A stretch of DNA of 64,000 bases, from contig NC_088300.1 in assembly GCF_032854445.1 (NCBI RefSeq), forward strand, positions 14,265,570 to 14,329,569. Reading direction: 5' to 3'. Both the position numbers and the translations under genes were made by a program. Position 1 is the stretch's first letter. Every line of letters begins with the position of its first letter. Positions 27,501-39,295 of the stretch are shown here, piece by piece. Below the pieces are notes generated by a model. The model ran no database searches. It worked only from the letters and a program-made list of their open reading frames with translations, and was not told the origin of the DNA. The stretch comes from Liolophura sinensis. Lineage: Eukaryota > Mollusca > Polyplacophora > Chitonida > Chitonidae.

Positions 27501-30500
27501 TGTTTATCCTTATTTCGTGGAAAATGATTGCCCAAGCAAGCATACCCGGATTCACAGCCTTAGGTAAAACACTGGCATCCTATACATGGGTTCATTTTTG
27601 TCGGAAATGGACAGATCATTTCTATGTAGCAGCAGTATGGTGCATTAAGAAGAAGGTCAGATCTTGGATTTAATGCGCAAGATTTTATGTGCTGTACGTC
27701 CATCTGTTACCACAGTTGAGTTTTGCTTTGTGTTATTGCAATGCAGAACCAAAATATGGCCAAATTTATGTGGGTTTGTTTGGACAGGGATTTAATGAGT
27801 CCAACAACGTCAACATATAATGCAAGGAAATGTAAATATAAACCATAACATTGATTGCAACTGTGGATTCCATTTAGCACATGTGTATATACAAGGAACA
27901 ATTCATGCGAAGGGGTACATATATAACTAAATATCACATACGTTTTATTTTGTTGAACTTGCGGGAATGCTCTTCTCTTGTGCAATGTTTTTGTATATGT
28001 TAAATGTGATGACAACAGAACATTTTGAGTTATTCTAGACCAGTGACTGAGGTAAATTGACAATAGGCTGTACTTTGCCAATTATCACACCGTCGTCGCT
28101 GCTCTGGTTTTACTTCTCTATGCTGTCTCTTATTATATTATATAGTTAGATCATTATTGGACTTAGTAACATATAAATTAGGGCCCGAGTTACATATAAA
28201 ATCCCAATTCGATTATTGCAAGAATGTAACGAGTGTTTCGTCCCCGGTTACACAGAGTTTGGCGGATAACAGGCTGGGGTCTCTAGGGGCACGTTGTATC
28301 TGTAAGATGATCCAGTCCAATGCCGGGCTCAGACAGATTAACCTCTCAGGTATAGACTCTTCTCTGTACAAATTACTTGGAAATACATGCAAATGACTTT
28401 GATTAATATTCATTATACTCTTTGCCTTACCTTAAAATAGTGATATATACTTTGGCAAGCGATGTAAACCTAACATCTGTAAGCTATGTGAATACCTGAC
28501 GTCAAACCTCTTTTTTAAAAAAACATAAAATGGCTATATATATCCGAGTTCTGTATCATCACTTGTAGTATTTTCTTGCAATAATGCAAATTTACATTTT
28601 TTTACCTTTCTGCCAGATAATAACTTCGGAGATGCAGACACAGAATATTTTATTGAATGTCTTGAAGTAAGTTTACTCAGTGAAGTTCCTACTTAACTTA
28701 AATTTGCTGACAAAAATCATCTGTTTGATATGGAAGAGATATGTGAGTGTCTGCATGTAAATTTTCTCACTGAACTTTTAACTGTTAGATTTTCCTTCCA
28801 TTTTGAACGCGTTTAATGTATATATTTTATCTTCTAATTTAAGGCTAATTTCTGAAAATAATGTTACATACACTTTAAAGCGCCTGTAATTTACTATTCC
28901 TTTCTCTTATCTGCCCACAGCAAAACAAATATTTGAGGGATTTGAACTTAAGTAAAAACCGTTTTGGGCAGATTGCTGGTGAGATGTGGGGTCCGGCAAT
29001 AGGTAAGCCTGAAATACGCATATAGTGTGTATACTGAAACGGCTAAAATGAAGACATCTTTGGGCCCATTGATATCGTATGCAGCAGACCGAAAGGCAGT
29101 TAGAAAAACCGACCCAAGAAGAATATATTTTTACAAAATTATTGACTTTTTCACAAATTAAGGGAAAGTAAGGATAAATTATTACCCCCTTATAGTTTTG
29201 TGGTATTAATTCACGATATATGTATTTGCTGCCATCATGCTTGATGTGATTTGTCTTTCAGCTTCAAATGACACGCTCGAGTCTTTGGATTTGAGTTGGA
29301 ATCATTTACGGCTTAAAGGTGGTATAGCCGTGGCTCGCGGTCTACAGGTTTGTAAAGCATATATATTAGTATGACTGGGAAATCTAGTCCTAAAGCCAAA
29401 TAAGGCGTTAAGTTCAACACATCGAAAAACTCGCTTGGTGAGTATGTACATGTATATCGAATGTTTTTGGACCTTTTAATGGCATTTGGAGCATTTCTTC
29501 TTTTGGTATATTTGGTACACTAACAAGATATCCAGTTTATCTTTAAATTGTTTGTCATTTTGAAGAAAAGTTAGCAAAGCTTGAAGAAAATTAACCTTCT
29601 TTTGCCTGTCCAAGCAACTCAGAAATTACCTAAGCAACAAGGGAAAAACAAGTATCTTAAACGGTGATAAAACAGATTACGCTCTATATAAGCTATACAT
29701 GTGTATGAAAAAGCTTAATGGATACATCACTGTTTTATTAATTTGTTTTTGCTCTTTGAAGTACCCGTCACACAATGTTTCTTTGAAATCATTCACTTTA
29801 AGTAAACATTTTCATTAATATTACTCATTTGTTTAACTTCAGGAGAACGTGAGGTTGAAAACATTCCGTGTGGCTTGGAACGGTTTGGGACCAGAGTGCG
29901 GCGTCCCGTTCGCTGATGCGTTGGCCAACAACAGTGCCGTTCAGGAACTAGACCTCTCTGGGAACCGTCTGGATATGAAGGCGGCCTCGGCCATTTCCAA
30001 ATCCCTCCTATCCAACGAAGAGATCAAAATATTGAGGGTAACTTTCAAATTAGTTTGGCGATCCATCGATTTGTTTATTAGATCTTTTTTTTTACTCAGT
30101 TTATAACAGTTTATTTAATTTACACTGATTAGAATGAGAAACTATATTACGCTTAACCCAGAGAAAACTATGCTATTTTTATTTTTTTGTCATTTGGTCG
30201 CCGCACATCTCTGGGTATATTTGTATATACCTGACAAAACTCCTTCTGCAAAGGCACTGAGGCCCAGGAGGGTTGACGATGAAATCGTTTCCAAGAATCA
30301 AAAATCGAAAAGTGTAACGGGGCTTATAACGCTGTTGTTAATCGGCCTGCGCCATTTCACGTCATGCAAATTCAGTCTTAAAGGATTGTTTTGATGAAAC
30401 ATGTACACCAAAAATAAAATGTTTTTCAAAGCAGTTAATCTTCACTTAAAGGACAAAAACGATGCAAGGCTCTTGCATATTTACCATTGGGCTAGTGTCA

Positions 30501-33500
30501 TATATACCATATTTTCTTTTCTGGACATTGCAGTGTGGTTCTTGAACACACCAGCTATGCATGTACCTGGCGAAGAAGCTAAATAACCATTTGGCACTCA
30601 GTGACTTGATCTGATGTGAACAGGAGCCTTCATATCTCTACAGACTTTAGTAGTTGGTGGGACATAATTGTATGTCCGAGTAAATGGAGTTTGGACGTAG
30701 ATTTGTATTAACAATTCAGTTCAAGATCTATTTCGGCCTTCCCTTACAGATGGGAAATAACCACATTACTACTTCTGGTGCGGTTGCCTTGGTTACAGCC
30801 ATCAACAACAACGAGAGCAGTTCCCTACAGGAGCTCGATTTAACGGTAAGCTTGGTTTGACTCAAGGGTGAATTCAACATCAGAATTTAACACAGAAACA
30901 CTTACCAGTATGTTAAAATCTACCACAACTTGTGTTGTTTGTATTCAACACAAACATGTGTTACCCCAATACAAACATGTGTTAAAGAAATGTGACTTAA
31001 GTATGCATGTTTGTGTTAAAAAATAATAATAAAACACAAAGCTGTGTTGAACCGATTTGAGGTAATTTATGCGTATTATGCGCTGTTGTGTTAGTACAAC
31101 ATTAACTTCTGTATAACATCCAATACATTTTGTGTTCATTTTTTTTCAACACAAAGCCTTAAGTTAATTCATCACAAGATAGAGTTCTTCAAATATGAAG
31201 AACTTCAAAGTTTGTGTTCATACAACAGACGTATTATTGTGTGTTTGTCTTTTTAAAATACATATCTTATGCTCTATATGTACAAGTATGTAGAAATAAA
31301 TTAAATGTAATGTCACAACATAACTTCAAAACTGGGTTATATATGAGGTAGCCTAACATACACCATAAATATATCATAATGCAGAGTTAGGACATTTTAA
31401 CAGCTTAATGTTGTTAAAAATGTTATTTAGTCGGACTTGTTTCAAACATTTTGAAAGTTAAAGTTAAATAAGTTTACAAGGCGGAATGTGTAGTTTGCCC
31501 TGCTAACTTAAATATTCTGTACAGTCAGTATATAGTTAGCCGTGTTTTACTACTATAATACACATACATGTGTAACTGATGAAAGAAAATGTGTGAAATA
31601 GATGGCGATTTTGAAGGAGACTTTTATCTATTTGTTTATTTATTTAGGGGCCTCCGCGGCTCAGTTGGTTAGCGCGCTAGCGCAGCATAATGACCCACTT
31701 CTTTTTTCAGTGCTGTTTTACTCTTTTCCTGTCATATGGCAAGCATGCGACTTATGAAGCTCCAAACAAACACTATAATTAAAGAATCAATCAAACAGCG
31801 CAATGACCCAGGAGTCTGTCACCAATGTAGTCACTGTGAGTTCAAGTCCAGCTTCCTCTCCGGCCGTACGTGAGAGGGCTTCTAGCAACCTGCGGATGGT
31901 CGTGGGTTTCCCCCGGGCTCTGCCTGGTTTCCTCCCACCATAATGCTGGCCGCCGTCGTATAAGTGAAATATTTTTGAGTTCGGCGTTAAACACCAATCA
32001 AATAAAATAAATAAATAAATCTATTTATTTATTAAATTTCATTGGAGTTGTACTCCGTACCCAAGAATATTTCACTCATTCCCCGTTGGCCAGCATTATG
32101 GATGGAGGTTCTGGGAAAACCCACGACCGTCCGAAGATTGCTGACAGACTTTCCCACGTACGGAGAGAACGGTAAAGCATGAGCTGGACTCAACGAACTT
32201 TTATACAATTCAGCATTTTGGGATCCAGTAAATTTCCAGTGTCAAAACTCTTTGATGTCATCGTTTTCTCTTGGCAGGATGTTCCTGTAGAATATGAGTT
32301 TCTCCGGGTGGTTGAGGATATACGACTAAAACGCCCGGACTTCCGGGTCATAAACGGTCCCGTCCTGCGATCAGGGAACACTTTGGAGGATATCGGGAAA
32401 CCAGCCATCGATCCATATAGGAAGAAAGAACCTGTTATGGTTCTGAATGAGCATATCGTTGTGAATGATATGAGGCTTCTGGATGTCCTGAAGAGATACG
32501 ACCCTGACAACAGCTTTAGTGTTACTGCTGAAGAGTTCCTGGCGGCGTTGGATGTGAGTGCCGTTATTCAATAGCGAATAGGCTATAACTGGGCTTCTTC
32601 TAAACCATAAAGCTAAATGTAGTTCCCGCTCTTCTCGTTACGTGGTTTGAATATGAGCAGTGCATGTATACATGTAGCTTGTTGATATTTTCATGTTTAT
32701 ATTCGAAGTTAATTGTACCAATCGGTCTCCCAGCAACCTGCGGATGGTTCCTCCCGCCATAATATGCTAGCCGCCGGCGCATAAGTAAAAGAATCTTGAG
32801 TAGGGTACGTCGTAAACCACTAATCAAATAAATAAATAAATAAATAAATAAATTTGACTAATCAAGATCCCGTAGAGCATCTTTGACTGAACACAGATAC
32901 CGAGCGGGGTTTCATTATAGGTCATTTAAAAATCTTGCATGCGTTTGATCGAAGCACGTCGGCTATATACTTTTGATATTATAAATATGTCCATAACAAT
33001 GGTGTAAACTTTCAGTTATCAACTAACTTATTTCGTATAAACCTACTACAGAATCTGTAGAGGGCTCAACTTTGGGAGTTTGGCCCCATTGCAATCTCCA
33101 AGTGACTCGCTAGTGTAATTATTATGAGTATATTATTATTATATAATTATTATGTAACTGTTAATATTATGTTTTTCTTAGGCGTATAATTTGCATTATT
33201 AGACGCGGAGCAAAATGTTAACTATAAACGTCTGAAACTTATAAGTATTCGTCTGTAACAAGCATCTAATATGTAGGCGCTCACTATCTATTTCGATACT
33301 GGAGAGAATTTTTCTTCAGTCTAGTCGCAGAAGCGTGGACTCAAAACCCAGAGATCGCTGGTTCAAACCCCCATCTGGTAAGCCCGTCACACGTTTTTGA
33401 AATTGAGCTGTTAGTTATAGGACGCATGCAGCAGAACAAGTTATCTGACATCGACATACATTATATATGCATAGTTTCACTTCCTTATTTTACTAGCAGT

Positions 33501-34880
33501 GCATCAAACGTGGTGGAACTGAAAAGATATTCAATGAAGCATGCTGTCATTCTCTTTATTCATTTTGTAATGTAAGTATTTTATTCTGCATTCAAGGAGC
33601 TAGCAGTGCCGTACGACAGGACCAAGCTTGAGCAAGCTTTGGAGAAAGTGCCACGAGGGAAAATGGGCAAGATATACTTCGGGTATGTGACAGAATTCTC
33701 ACATATATCCATAAAAGCCTTAGTCAGATTCGAGTTAAAACCTCATGGTAATAACTGAGTGTTTAAGCACTTCATCTCTTGAAATTCAACACTGATTTAT
33801 TAGCTGCCCACGTCTAGTCCCTGTCGGTGCTGTTTTCTTAGTGTATGATACTGCCATTCAAGCCTCACAATACTATAATATCATTTTAGTCACTGTTCTC
33901 TGCCTTGTGAAACGCAGCATCCAGTGGGTATAGACTCATCCTAGCTGTAAGCCTACACCCCTCCCCACCAGCTCCTCTCTTTGTTAACATGGGCACAACC
34001 AGTGTAAATATATAGCTTGCATTTCCTTCCTGAAGTAACTCATATATATCGAATGTCTGGTAGTTTCTACTTATGGTATTAGTTGCAGCCGAAATCTTAT
34101 TATATACCACCATGCATAAAGTAGTTTAAGCGATTTTTAAATACGGCCCCTTAACATCATTTTGTATCCGCTCTCTCTTTGGCGTTATCCTTGCATGCAT
34201 GGGTGCAAGTTTGGGCAAGTTGGATCGTTATTCTAGACAACGACTCTGAGTCGACTATAAAATATAACTTGTCTATAACACATATAAGCTAAAAGAGAGA
34301 GAGAAGAAAACAGAATCATGACTCCAGGTGGTATTTATCACTTTACTTTGTGTTTTTTTGTGTGCATGGTATAACATGATCGTATCTTAATATCCTCCTA
34401 AATTGTATAATAATGCTACACCCCATGACATACAGCTCAGTCATTTCAATATTCTTTACCATGTAGATAAATAATTTTCAACTTTCTATGAGAATTGTCA
34501 GCTAATCAAGCCCGGAACACTATATGGTGAAATATATGGGGAAAATGTTCACTGTTTTAAATCAACATCGTATGAAGTCATACAATTTTATCAGTCTTAT
34601 TATTTTATCAGTTATTCTTGCGTGGTGGCCAGTGGAAAATCAGGATTTTCATGCATGGCTTGCCGTCAAATGTAGACTGACAGCTAAGTGCATGGTACTT
34701 TTGTTGAGGTATCGATTGCATCAAAGTTTGACGTGAATTATTGTTGTAGATTTTACCGCCTCACTCTCTATAAATTCATTTCATTGTTTTCTTTTTCACA
34801 GAGATTTCTATGAGCAACAAAATCGGCCAATGTCTTCACGAAGTCAAAGAACTGAGGTGAAAGAAAATTGTGACCAGTAA
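21583..34880 (+). CDS. LRRC74A: LRRC74-like leucine-rich-repeat protein
   Basis: Thirteen exons join in phase to about 573 residues: 21583-21633, 25919-26264, 26560-26732, 27291-27398, 28256-28349, 28617-28666, 28921-29002, 29262-29347, 29843-30037, 30750-30845, 32278-32553, 33597-33682 and 34802-34880. Residues about 18-130 are acidic and disordered, with Glu/Asp runs (KKEEEEESDEIEEDQSGSD). From about 190 to 400 there are ribonuclease-inhibitor-type LRRs, e.g. LEHLDIDGNWIGGEGGRAIA, LRDLNLSKNRFGQ, LESLDLSWNHLRLKGGIAVA and VQELDLSGNRLDMKAASAI. The C-terminal 150 residues include an EF-hand-like region (LLDVLKRYDPDNSFSVTAEE), as in vertebrate LRRC74A. The family's role is poorly known; it probably acts as a protein-binding scaffold. 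Intron 1 is 4.3 kb. AATAAA at 35103 may be the polyadenylation signal. LRRC74A versus LRRC74B is not resolved. Confidence 0.92.
21760..21907 (-). repeat. SINE, 5'-truncated
   Basis: Tail and body are present (TTTTACGCCGTGCTGAAGAA to CATCCTGAGGTTGCTGGC) and the tRNA head is absent. It lies in intron 1 of the LRRC74-like gene. Confidence 0.85.
23050..23150 (+). repeat. Other SINE-like fragment
   Basis: The box B-like GTTTCGATCCCCAGCCTAC is followed by GTGTTTCAAATAAATAAAGC. It differs from the common SINE and may be a decayed member of another tRNA-derived family. Confidence 0.4.
23326..23541 (+). repeat. SINE, nearly full body
   Basis: The copy has a box B-like GTGAGTTCAAGC, the body CCGTACGTGGGAAGG and CCCGGTTTCCTCCCACC, and the tail AAACACCAATCAAATAAA with about eight AATA units. 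Confidence 0.88.
26414..26481 (+). repeat. SINE tail fragment
   Basis: CTGGCCGCCGTCATATAAGTG is followed by AAGTACGGCGTAAAG and an A-rich tail. It lies in intron 2 of the LRRC74-like gene. Confidence 0.75.
30864..31250. repeat. Candidate palindromic MITE (ACACAAA/TTTGTGT-rich)
   Basis: The words CAACACAAACATGTGTTA, TTTGTGTTAAAA and TTTGTGTTCA recur in both orientations over almost 400 bp in intron 10 of the LRRC74-like gene. The composition suggests a foldback element, but I could not fix its ends. Confidence 0.35.
31647..32022 (+). repeat. Full-length SINE interrupted by a 98-bp insertion
   Basis: The SINE head begins GGGGCCTCCGCGGCTCAGTT at 31647 and the tail ends near 32022. Inside it, 31698-31795 is foreign sequence. 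The flanks 31683-31697 (CAGCATAATGACCCA) and 31796-31810 (CAGCGCAATGACCCA) are a 15-bp near-perfect duplication. This is the footprint of a second short retroelement landing in the SINE with target-site duplication. The insert ends in AGAATCAATCAAA, like the second SINE type. Confidence 0.88.
32023..32195 (-). repeat. SINE, diverged, tail-to-tail with its neighbour
   Basis: The reversed SINE body (GTACTCCGTACCCAAGAATA to GAGCTGGACTCAAC) abuts the tail of the preceding direct copy. The pair can form a large hairpin in the pre-mRNA just before exon 11 (32278) of the LRRC74-like gene. Confidence 0.8.
32727..32853 (+). repeat. SINE 3' half
   Basis: CAGCAACCTGCGGATGGTTC leads into the body and the tail CACTAATCAAATAAATAAAT. 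An internal deletion removed the middle of the body. Confidence 0.8.
33330..33395 (+). repeat. tRNA-like B-box fragment
   Basis: GAGATCGCTGGTTCAAACCC resembles a tRNA B box and T-arm. There is no foldable tRNA around it, so it is probably the remnant of a tRNA-derived SINE head. Confidence 0.35.
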
Positions 34881-36099
34881 CAGGACAACTATACAAGCAA
34901 TGTAGTTATCATCGCCATACACAGGCCTACTGTTGCAAAGATCATAAATGCTGGGTGGCCAAATCAAATTATAGGGCATTGTGTCAAAGTTACTTGTACT
35001 ATGCATTACTAAATTATTGAACAACAATGCTATATACCATTCCATTTACAGTAAGTAAATTATTCAAAACCAACTATTCCCATCAAATCGTAACCCAATG
35101 TAAATAAAACATTTCTGTTTTCATTTATGTACGTGTGCTACAGAACAGTTGTTTACGGGATCTGATGGTTATAGGGCACTTAAACCAGCCCATAAAAACT
35201 GCTCTTGACTTTCTATATGTATTCGTGCTCTGAACACTTTACCTAGGGCATTACTACAGAACGATACATCGAAATGACCTAGTACGTACAATATACCAGG
35301 TGTCCCCAAATCCGTCCTCGTTTTATACATATGCCTTGGATAGAGCAAAATATTGAATACGAGATGAATGTTACGCTACCAACACAATAAAAGCAATATT
35401 GTATACCACTGGAGGAGTTGTATAACTTGCACATTTGTCGCTTTGATCATATCATGCAATAAATTTGCCATTCTCATCAAGTTACTTGTATACATACGTC
35501 TTCTTTGTTTATATTTTATATATGTAACTGTAATTCGTCACGTGTGTGATGTACCAGTGTGTTTGTTTTTCGTCACCCATATAAATCCCGTCACGACGTG
35601 AAATATTCAGGAGTTCTCCCTGTACACCATTATTCAAAGAAGTCGCATTCGTGTTATGTGATTGACGACTCCCCATCAAGCACTGCAACGCACTACAAGA
35701 AAACTGGTAGTTAATATGTATGCTGAATGTTTATGCATGGTGAATACCGGCATTTGCCAGCATTTCCTAACATTTTCAATACTTTAACTGTTCAACACTG
35801 TCAGCATTTAAGTATGTAGCTCAGCTGGGATAGGCCACGAATTGCTGCAGATGACAATACCATGTTAAATCTCACAAAAATCTTAACATGCCCATGCATT
35901 TACACCGGTACTTTTCCGGGTAATGTAATGTAGATTTTTAGTTCTGTGAAAGTCAGATTGAAATGCAACTTCTCTTAATATTTACATACTGTTGTATTGT
36001 GGCTTTTACTTCATACCCTAAGAAACATTTCACATGCATATACAAATCTTCAAATATACAACATTTGTTATCTTTCTATATGGTAGTTATGTCACAGGT
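34881..36099. other. 3' UTR of the LRRC74-like gene and intergenic DNA
   Basis: The left part, to about 35110, is the probable 3' UTR. The rest is AT-rich with no gene recognised. Confidence 0.45.
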
Positions 36100-36371
36100 T
36101 ATTTTATTTATTTATTTATTTGATTGGTGTTTTACGCCGTACTCGAGAATATTTCACTAATACGACGGCAGTCAGCATTATGGTGGGTAGAAACCGGGCA
36201 GAGCCCGGGGGAAACCCACGACCATCCGCAGGTTGCTGGCAGACCCTCCCACGTAGGCCGGAGAAAAAGCCAGCATGAGCTGGACTTGAACTCACAGCGA
36301 CCGCATCGGTAGAGTTCTGGGTCATTACGCTGCGCTAGAGCGCTAACCAATTGGGCCAAGGAGGCCCCCAT
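36100..36371 (-). repeat. Full-length SINE
   Basis: A complete reversed copy runs from AATA-type tail repeats at 36100 to the tRNA-like head ending GGCCAAGGAGGCCCCC. Overlapping ORFs on both strands are products of the SINE. Confidence 0.92.
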
Positions 36372-36813
36372 ACGTTATTATAAAGTAGTTATATTTAATC
36401 GTTACGTTATTGCATACAATATTCTTAACATACACAGACCTCCAATGTACATGGTTTAAGGTGGTAAATAAATTTAATTTGATAATATTTCGTGTACTAT
36501 GGTCAAGTTGCTGTACTCGTGTGTTTACATAAACTTACCTACTAGATGTATGAATTCAGTATTTTCACACAGTATTATGGGTTCTTTATAACCATGTCTT
36601 AACATTTCGCTAACATTCAGTAATAAAAGATTCTTTTTTTAAATTTGATCATTGAATTGTATGCAGCGTAGTTGGGAAATGTTACCTCACACGATCATTT
36701 CCATGAATTTAACCATCACGTAGAAACATTTCACATTCACATATCCAGTTTACTTTTACAACCATCAAATGTGTCTAATAGAGAACATTTCAGATATTAC
36801 GAAAATGTTACCT

Positions 36814-39295
36814 CGTGTACTAAATTGCCAATATGATCTATGGTTGAAAAGTATATAATTAAATATTTTCATATCTGCAGAATTATCTTATGCGTTGCTG
36901 TAGTTGAATTTAAAAAAAAGGATTATAATTTTGACGAAGTAGCTCTCATTACGGTATTTTTTAATCGAATTTAGTATGGCTTGCATGTGTTAACAATTCG
37001 ACTACAAATTCCAGAAATCACATTTATTTCTAGATTTCTATTATTTTAGTTGTATATTTTTGCACATAGGAGGCATGGTTATAACTGTTCAGGAATGTAA
37101 ACCAAATGTAGCCTGGGGTGGTGTATCCTAGATGAGCTTATTATTGCCAGGCGTTGGTGGAGATTTCATGGAACACTCACATATCTATACGTTCTGTACA
37201 CCAGCATTTAATTTATATTGTCATGACAATGCCTCTTATGTCTCGTTAATTCGGTTGTGTACACATGTGTGTGAAACATCAAAGATGGGACAGTAGTAAA
37301 GTTCATTTTCAGGACAGGGTCTAAGGTAGAGTGGGTTTAGACATTTTAAGGCCTAAGCAAATTAATAGTCCAAGCATGCTTCTGGGCCTAGTCTGAAGAT
37401 GAAGATGATTGTTCATGCCGAACAATCTAGACATGTGACTAGTCGGGGCAAAACAACATTTCTCGCCCCTATCTGTGCACAAAGATATCTGCACTTATAT
37501 CTACATGTCAGTGTAATACCTAAAACATTAGTTATACTAACGTAACTTAAAAACATCCTCACCAAAGTGAAGCAGTTGTCATTTACGATTTCTGTGGAAA
37601 TATAGTAACTATTTTATTTCAAATCAACATGTTTTTTTTTCTCTTTTGCACCAGAATACTGTCAGTCGAAAGTATGCAGTCACAGGCGCTCCTGTTCGTA
37701 GCACCCACATGCATAGATGAGGCCAAACATGTTTTCTTTGTGGCATTCACGGTTTATGAAAAACATTTCAAGAGACTGATACTGTTTTCTGCTTGCAACG
37801 AAAATGACTTTTGTGTGGTCCTTTGGGTATCTCATACCTCAAAACATACTTAAAACATGTGGCCAATGCATGGCTCACCAAAGTGAGTCCTTGAAATGGG
37901 GACCTGCAAACGCTAACACCTTTGAAAATGTGAGTAGTCATCAACGCCCTATACAGTATACTAAGTGGTGTAATTACATGAACAACCCTGACCGACACCT
38001 GGGTGAAAAAACTACTGTATAAAACTACTATAGATTTATCGCAACAACGTCTTGTGACATACTTTTTTGCTTCTTTCTTCATTCTTTGGCTTCAATGTTT
38101 CACGCAGTAGCAGCATATGTAAATTATCTGTCAGCGAAATAGTATGCGCACAGTGTCTTCTAGGTCTTTGTGGGGGTAGACAAATCTTTTTTTGAACACG
38201 AACTCGTAGGCCTCTTGGAAACTCATTTCTGGATTCGAGGCAAAGACGTACGCCACAACTGTGGATCCTGCTCGTCCGATCCCTGCTCGGCAGTTCACCA
38301 ATATCTTATCACATTGGTACTTCTGAGAACGCAGCCATGCTACAGCTGTTTGGATGAACGCGGGTGAAATCGGGTTGTGTGCTCCGTCAGCCATCGGGAT
38401 TTTTTGGTACAGCACGGGACTACGAAACTTTTCGGGAATTAAATCCAAATTATCAGCAACGTTTAAAACTGCGTCAAAACCCAATTCGTCCGCCATTGTG
38501 GCCGCTATGAAATTTCCCAGATAAATATTATCGATGATGTGTGTAAAATCTGGACCTTGAGTCCATCGATCGTTGGTTGGAGGTCGAACTTCCACCACCG
38601 CGTCCTCTTTAAACTTCCCCGCCCAAACCCAGTCTTCTGAGGTCTCAAGCTGCTTTGCACGCGCTCGATATGTAACTTGATATTCACCGTGACTTGTTAA
38701 CAACTCAGTGCTTCCGAATAGGAAACAATCTTCTCTGTCCGGGTCTGTCCCCATGTATTCAAGATCTATTCCCTGCCAACCCCCTTGCGGGTTTCCGCGA
38801 TGGTAAATGTTCGTCCATGCTTGGACTACGAGCGAATCCGGGGAAACAGCTCTTGCCGGCATCCCGTCCCACCTCAATGACACTTTGAAGGTTAAGGCTT
38901 CCAACATGAACATCACAGAATGGGACGGCATCGCTGGGAAAGTCCAAACGATATCCGGGTTCGGAGCACCACAAAGCTCCATGTCTAACATTGCTCGATT
39001 ACAAGGGATTCTCGGGGAAACACAGAATACGTTTCGTACACTTTTTAAACGCTTCCCATACCTTTGCTGCTAAGAACACCGTCCCAGATAAAATATAGCA
39101 CACAAGCGAGCTCTATACCAAAGGGACTGAACTCCGGAAAGATAAGAGAATATGATTATCTATGTAATATTGGAACAAATTTTATTTGTGAAAAAACAAA
39201 AAAGTACGACCACGGCGTGACAACTTTTTAAGCCAGTTACACAGACCACATGCCAATGACGTGACAAAATACATGTTTCATAAATACACCCAGCC
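36814..39295 (-). repeat. Tandem duplication, unit 1 (about 2.48 kb)
   Basis: This sequence is repeated directly and without a gap in 39296-41775. The units begin at CGTGTACTAAATTGCCAATA and end at AATACACCCAGCC. Each unit holds a phosphatase gene, about 1.3 kb downstream of it and about 300 bp upstream, so both copies keep the same proximal promoter. Differences are scattered single-base changes and a few 1-3 bp indels. Confidence 0.95.
38131..38991 (-). CDS. Dual-specificity phosphatase-like protein, copy 1
   Basis: An uninterrupted 286-codon ORF. Residues about 20-145 are probably a beta-sandwich (ALTFKVSLRWDGMPARAV, VVQAWTNIYHRGNPQGGWQG, WVWAGKFKEDAVVEVRPP). It recalls the carbohydrate-binding N-terminal modules of laforin-type phosphatases, but no specific motif proves that. 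Residues about 155-286 are a dual-specificity phosphatase domain: IIDNIYLGNF at its start, the likely general acid Asp202 in PMADGAHN, and the P-loop NCRAGIGRAGS with Cys234 and Arg240. The residue before the catalytic Cys is Asn where most family members have His. The family hydrolyses phospho-Tyr/Ser/Thr, or glucan phosphate in laforin and SEX4. The frame stays open upstream of this ATG, so a longer N-terminus or a 5' exon is possible. The intact key residues suggest an active enzyme. Confidence 0.88.
   Translation of the reverse strand: MLDMELCGAPNPDIVWTFPAMPSHSVMFMLEALTFKVSLRWDGMPARAVSPDSLVVQAWTNIYHRGNPQGGWQGIDLEYMGTDPDREDCFLFGSTELLTSHGEYQVTYRARAKQLETSEDWVWAGKFKEDAVVEVRPPTNDRWTQGPDFTHIIDNIYLGNFIAATMADELGFDAVLNVADNLDLIPEKFRSPVLYQKIPMADGAHNPISPAFIQTAVAWLRSQKYQCDKILVNCRAGIGRAGSTVVAYVFASNPEMSFQEAYEFVFKKRFVYPHKDLEDTVRILFR

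Noticed and set aside
36116-36371. ORFs on both strands over the full-length SINE
   Set aside because: They are translations of the repeat and reappear at other SINE copies.
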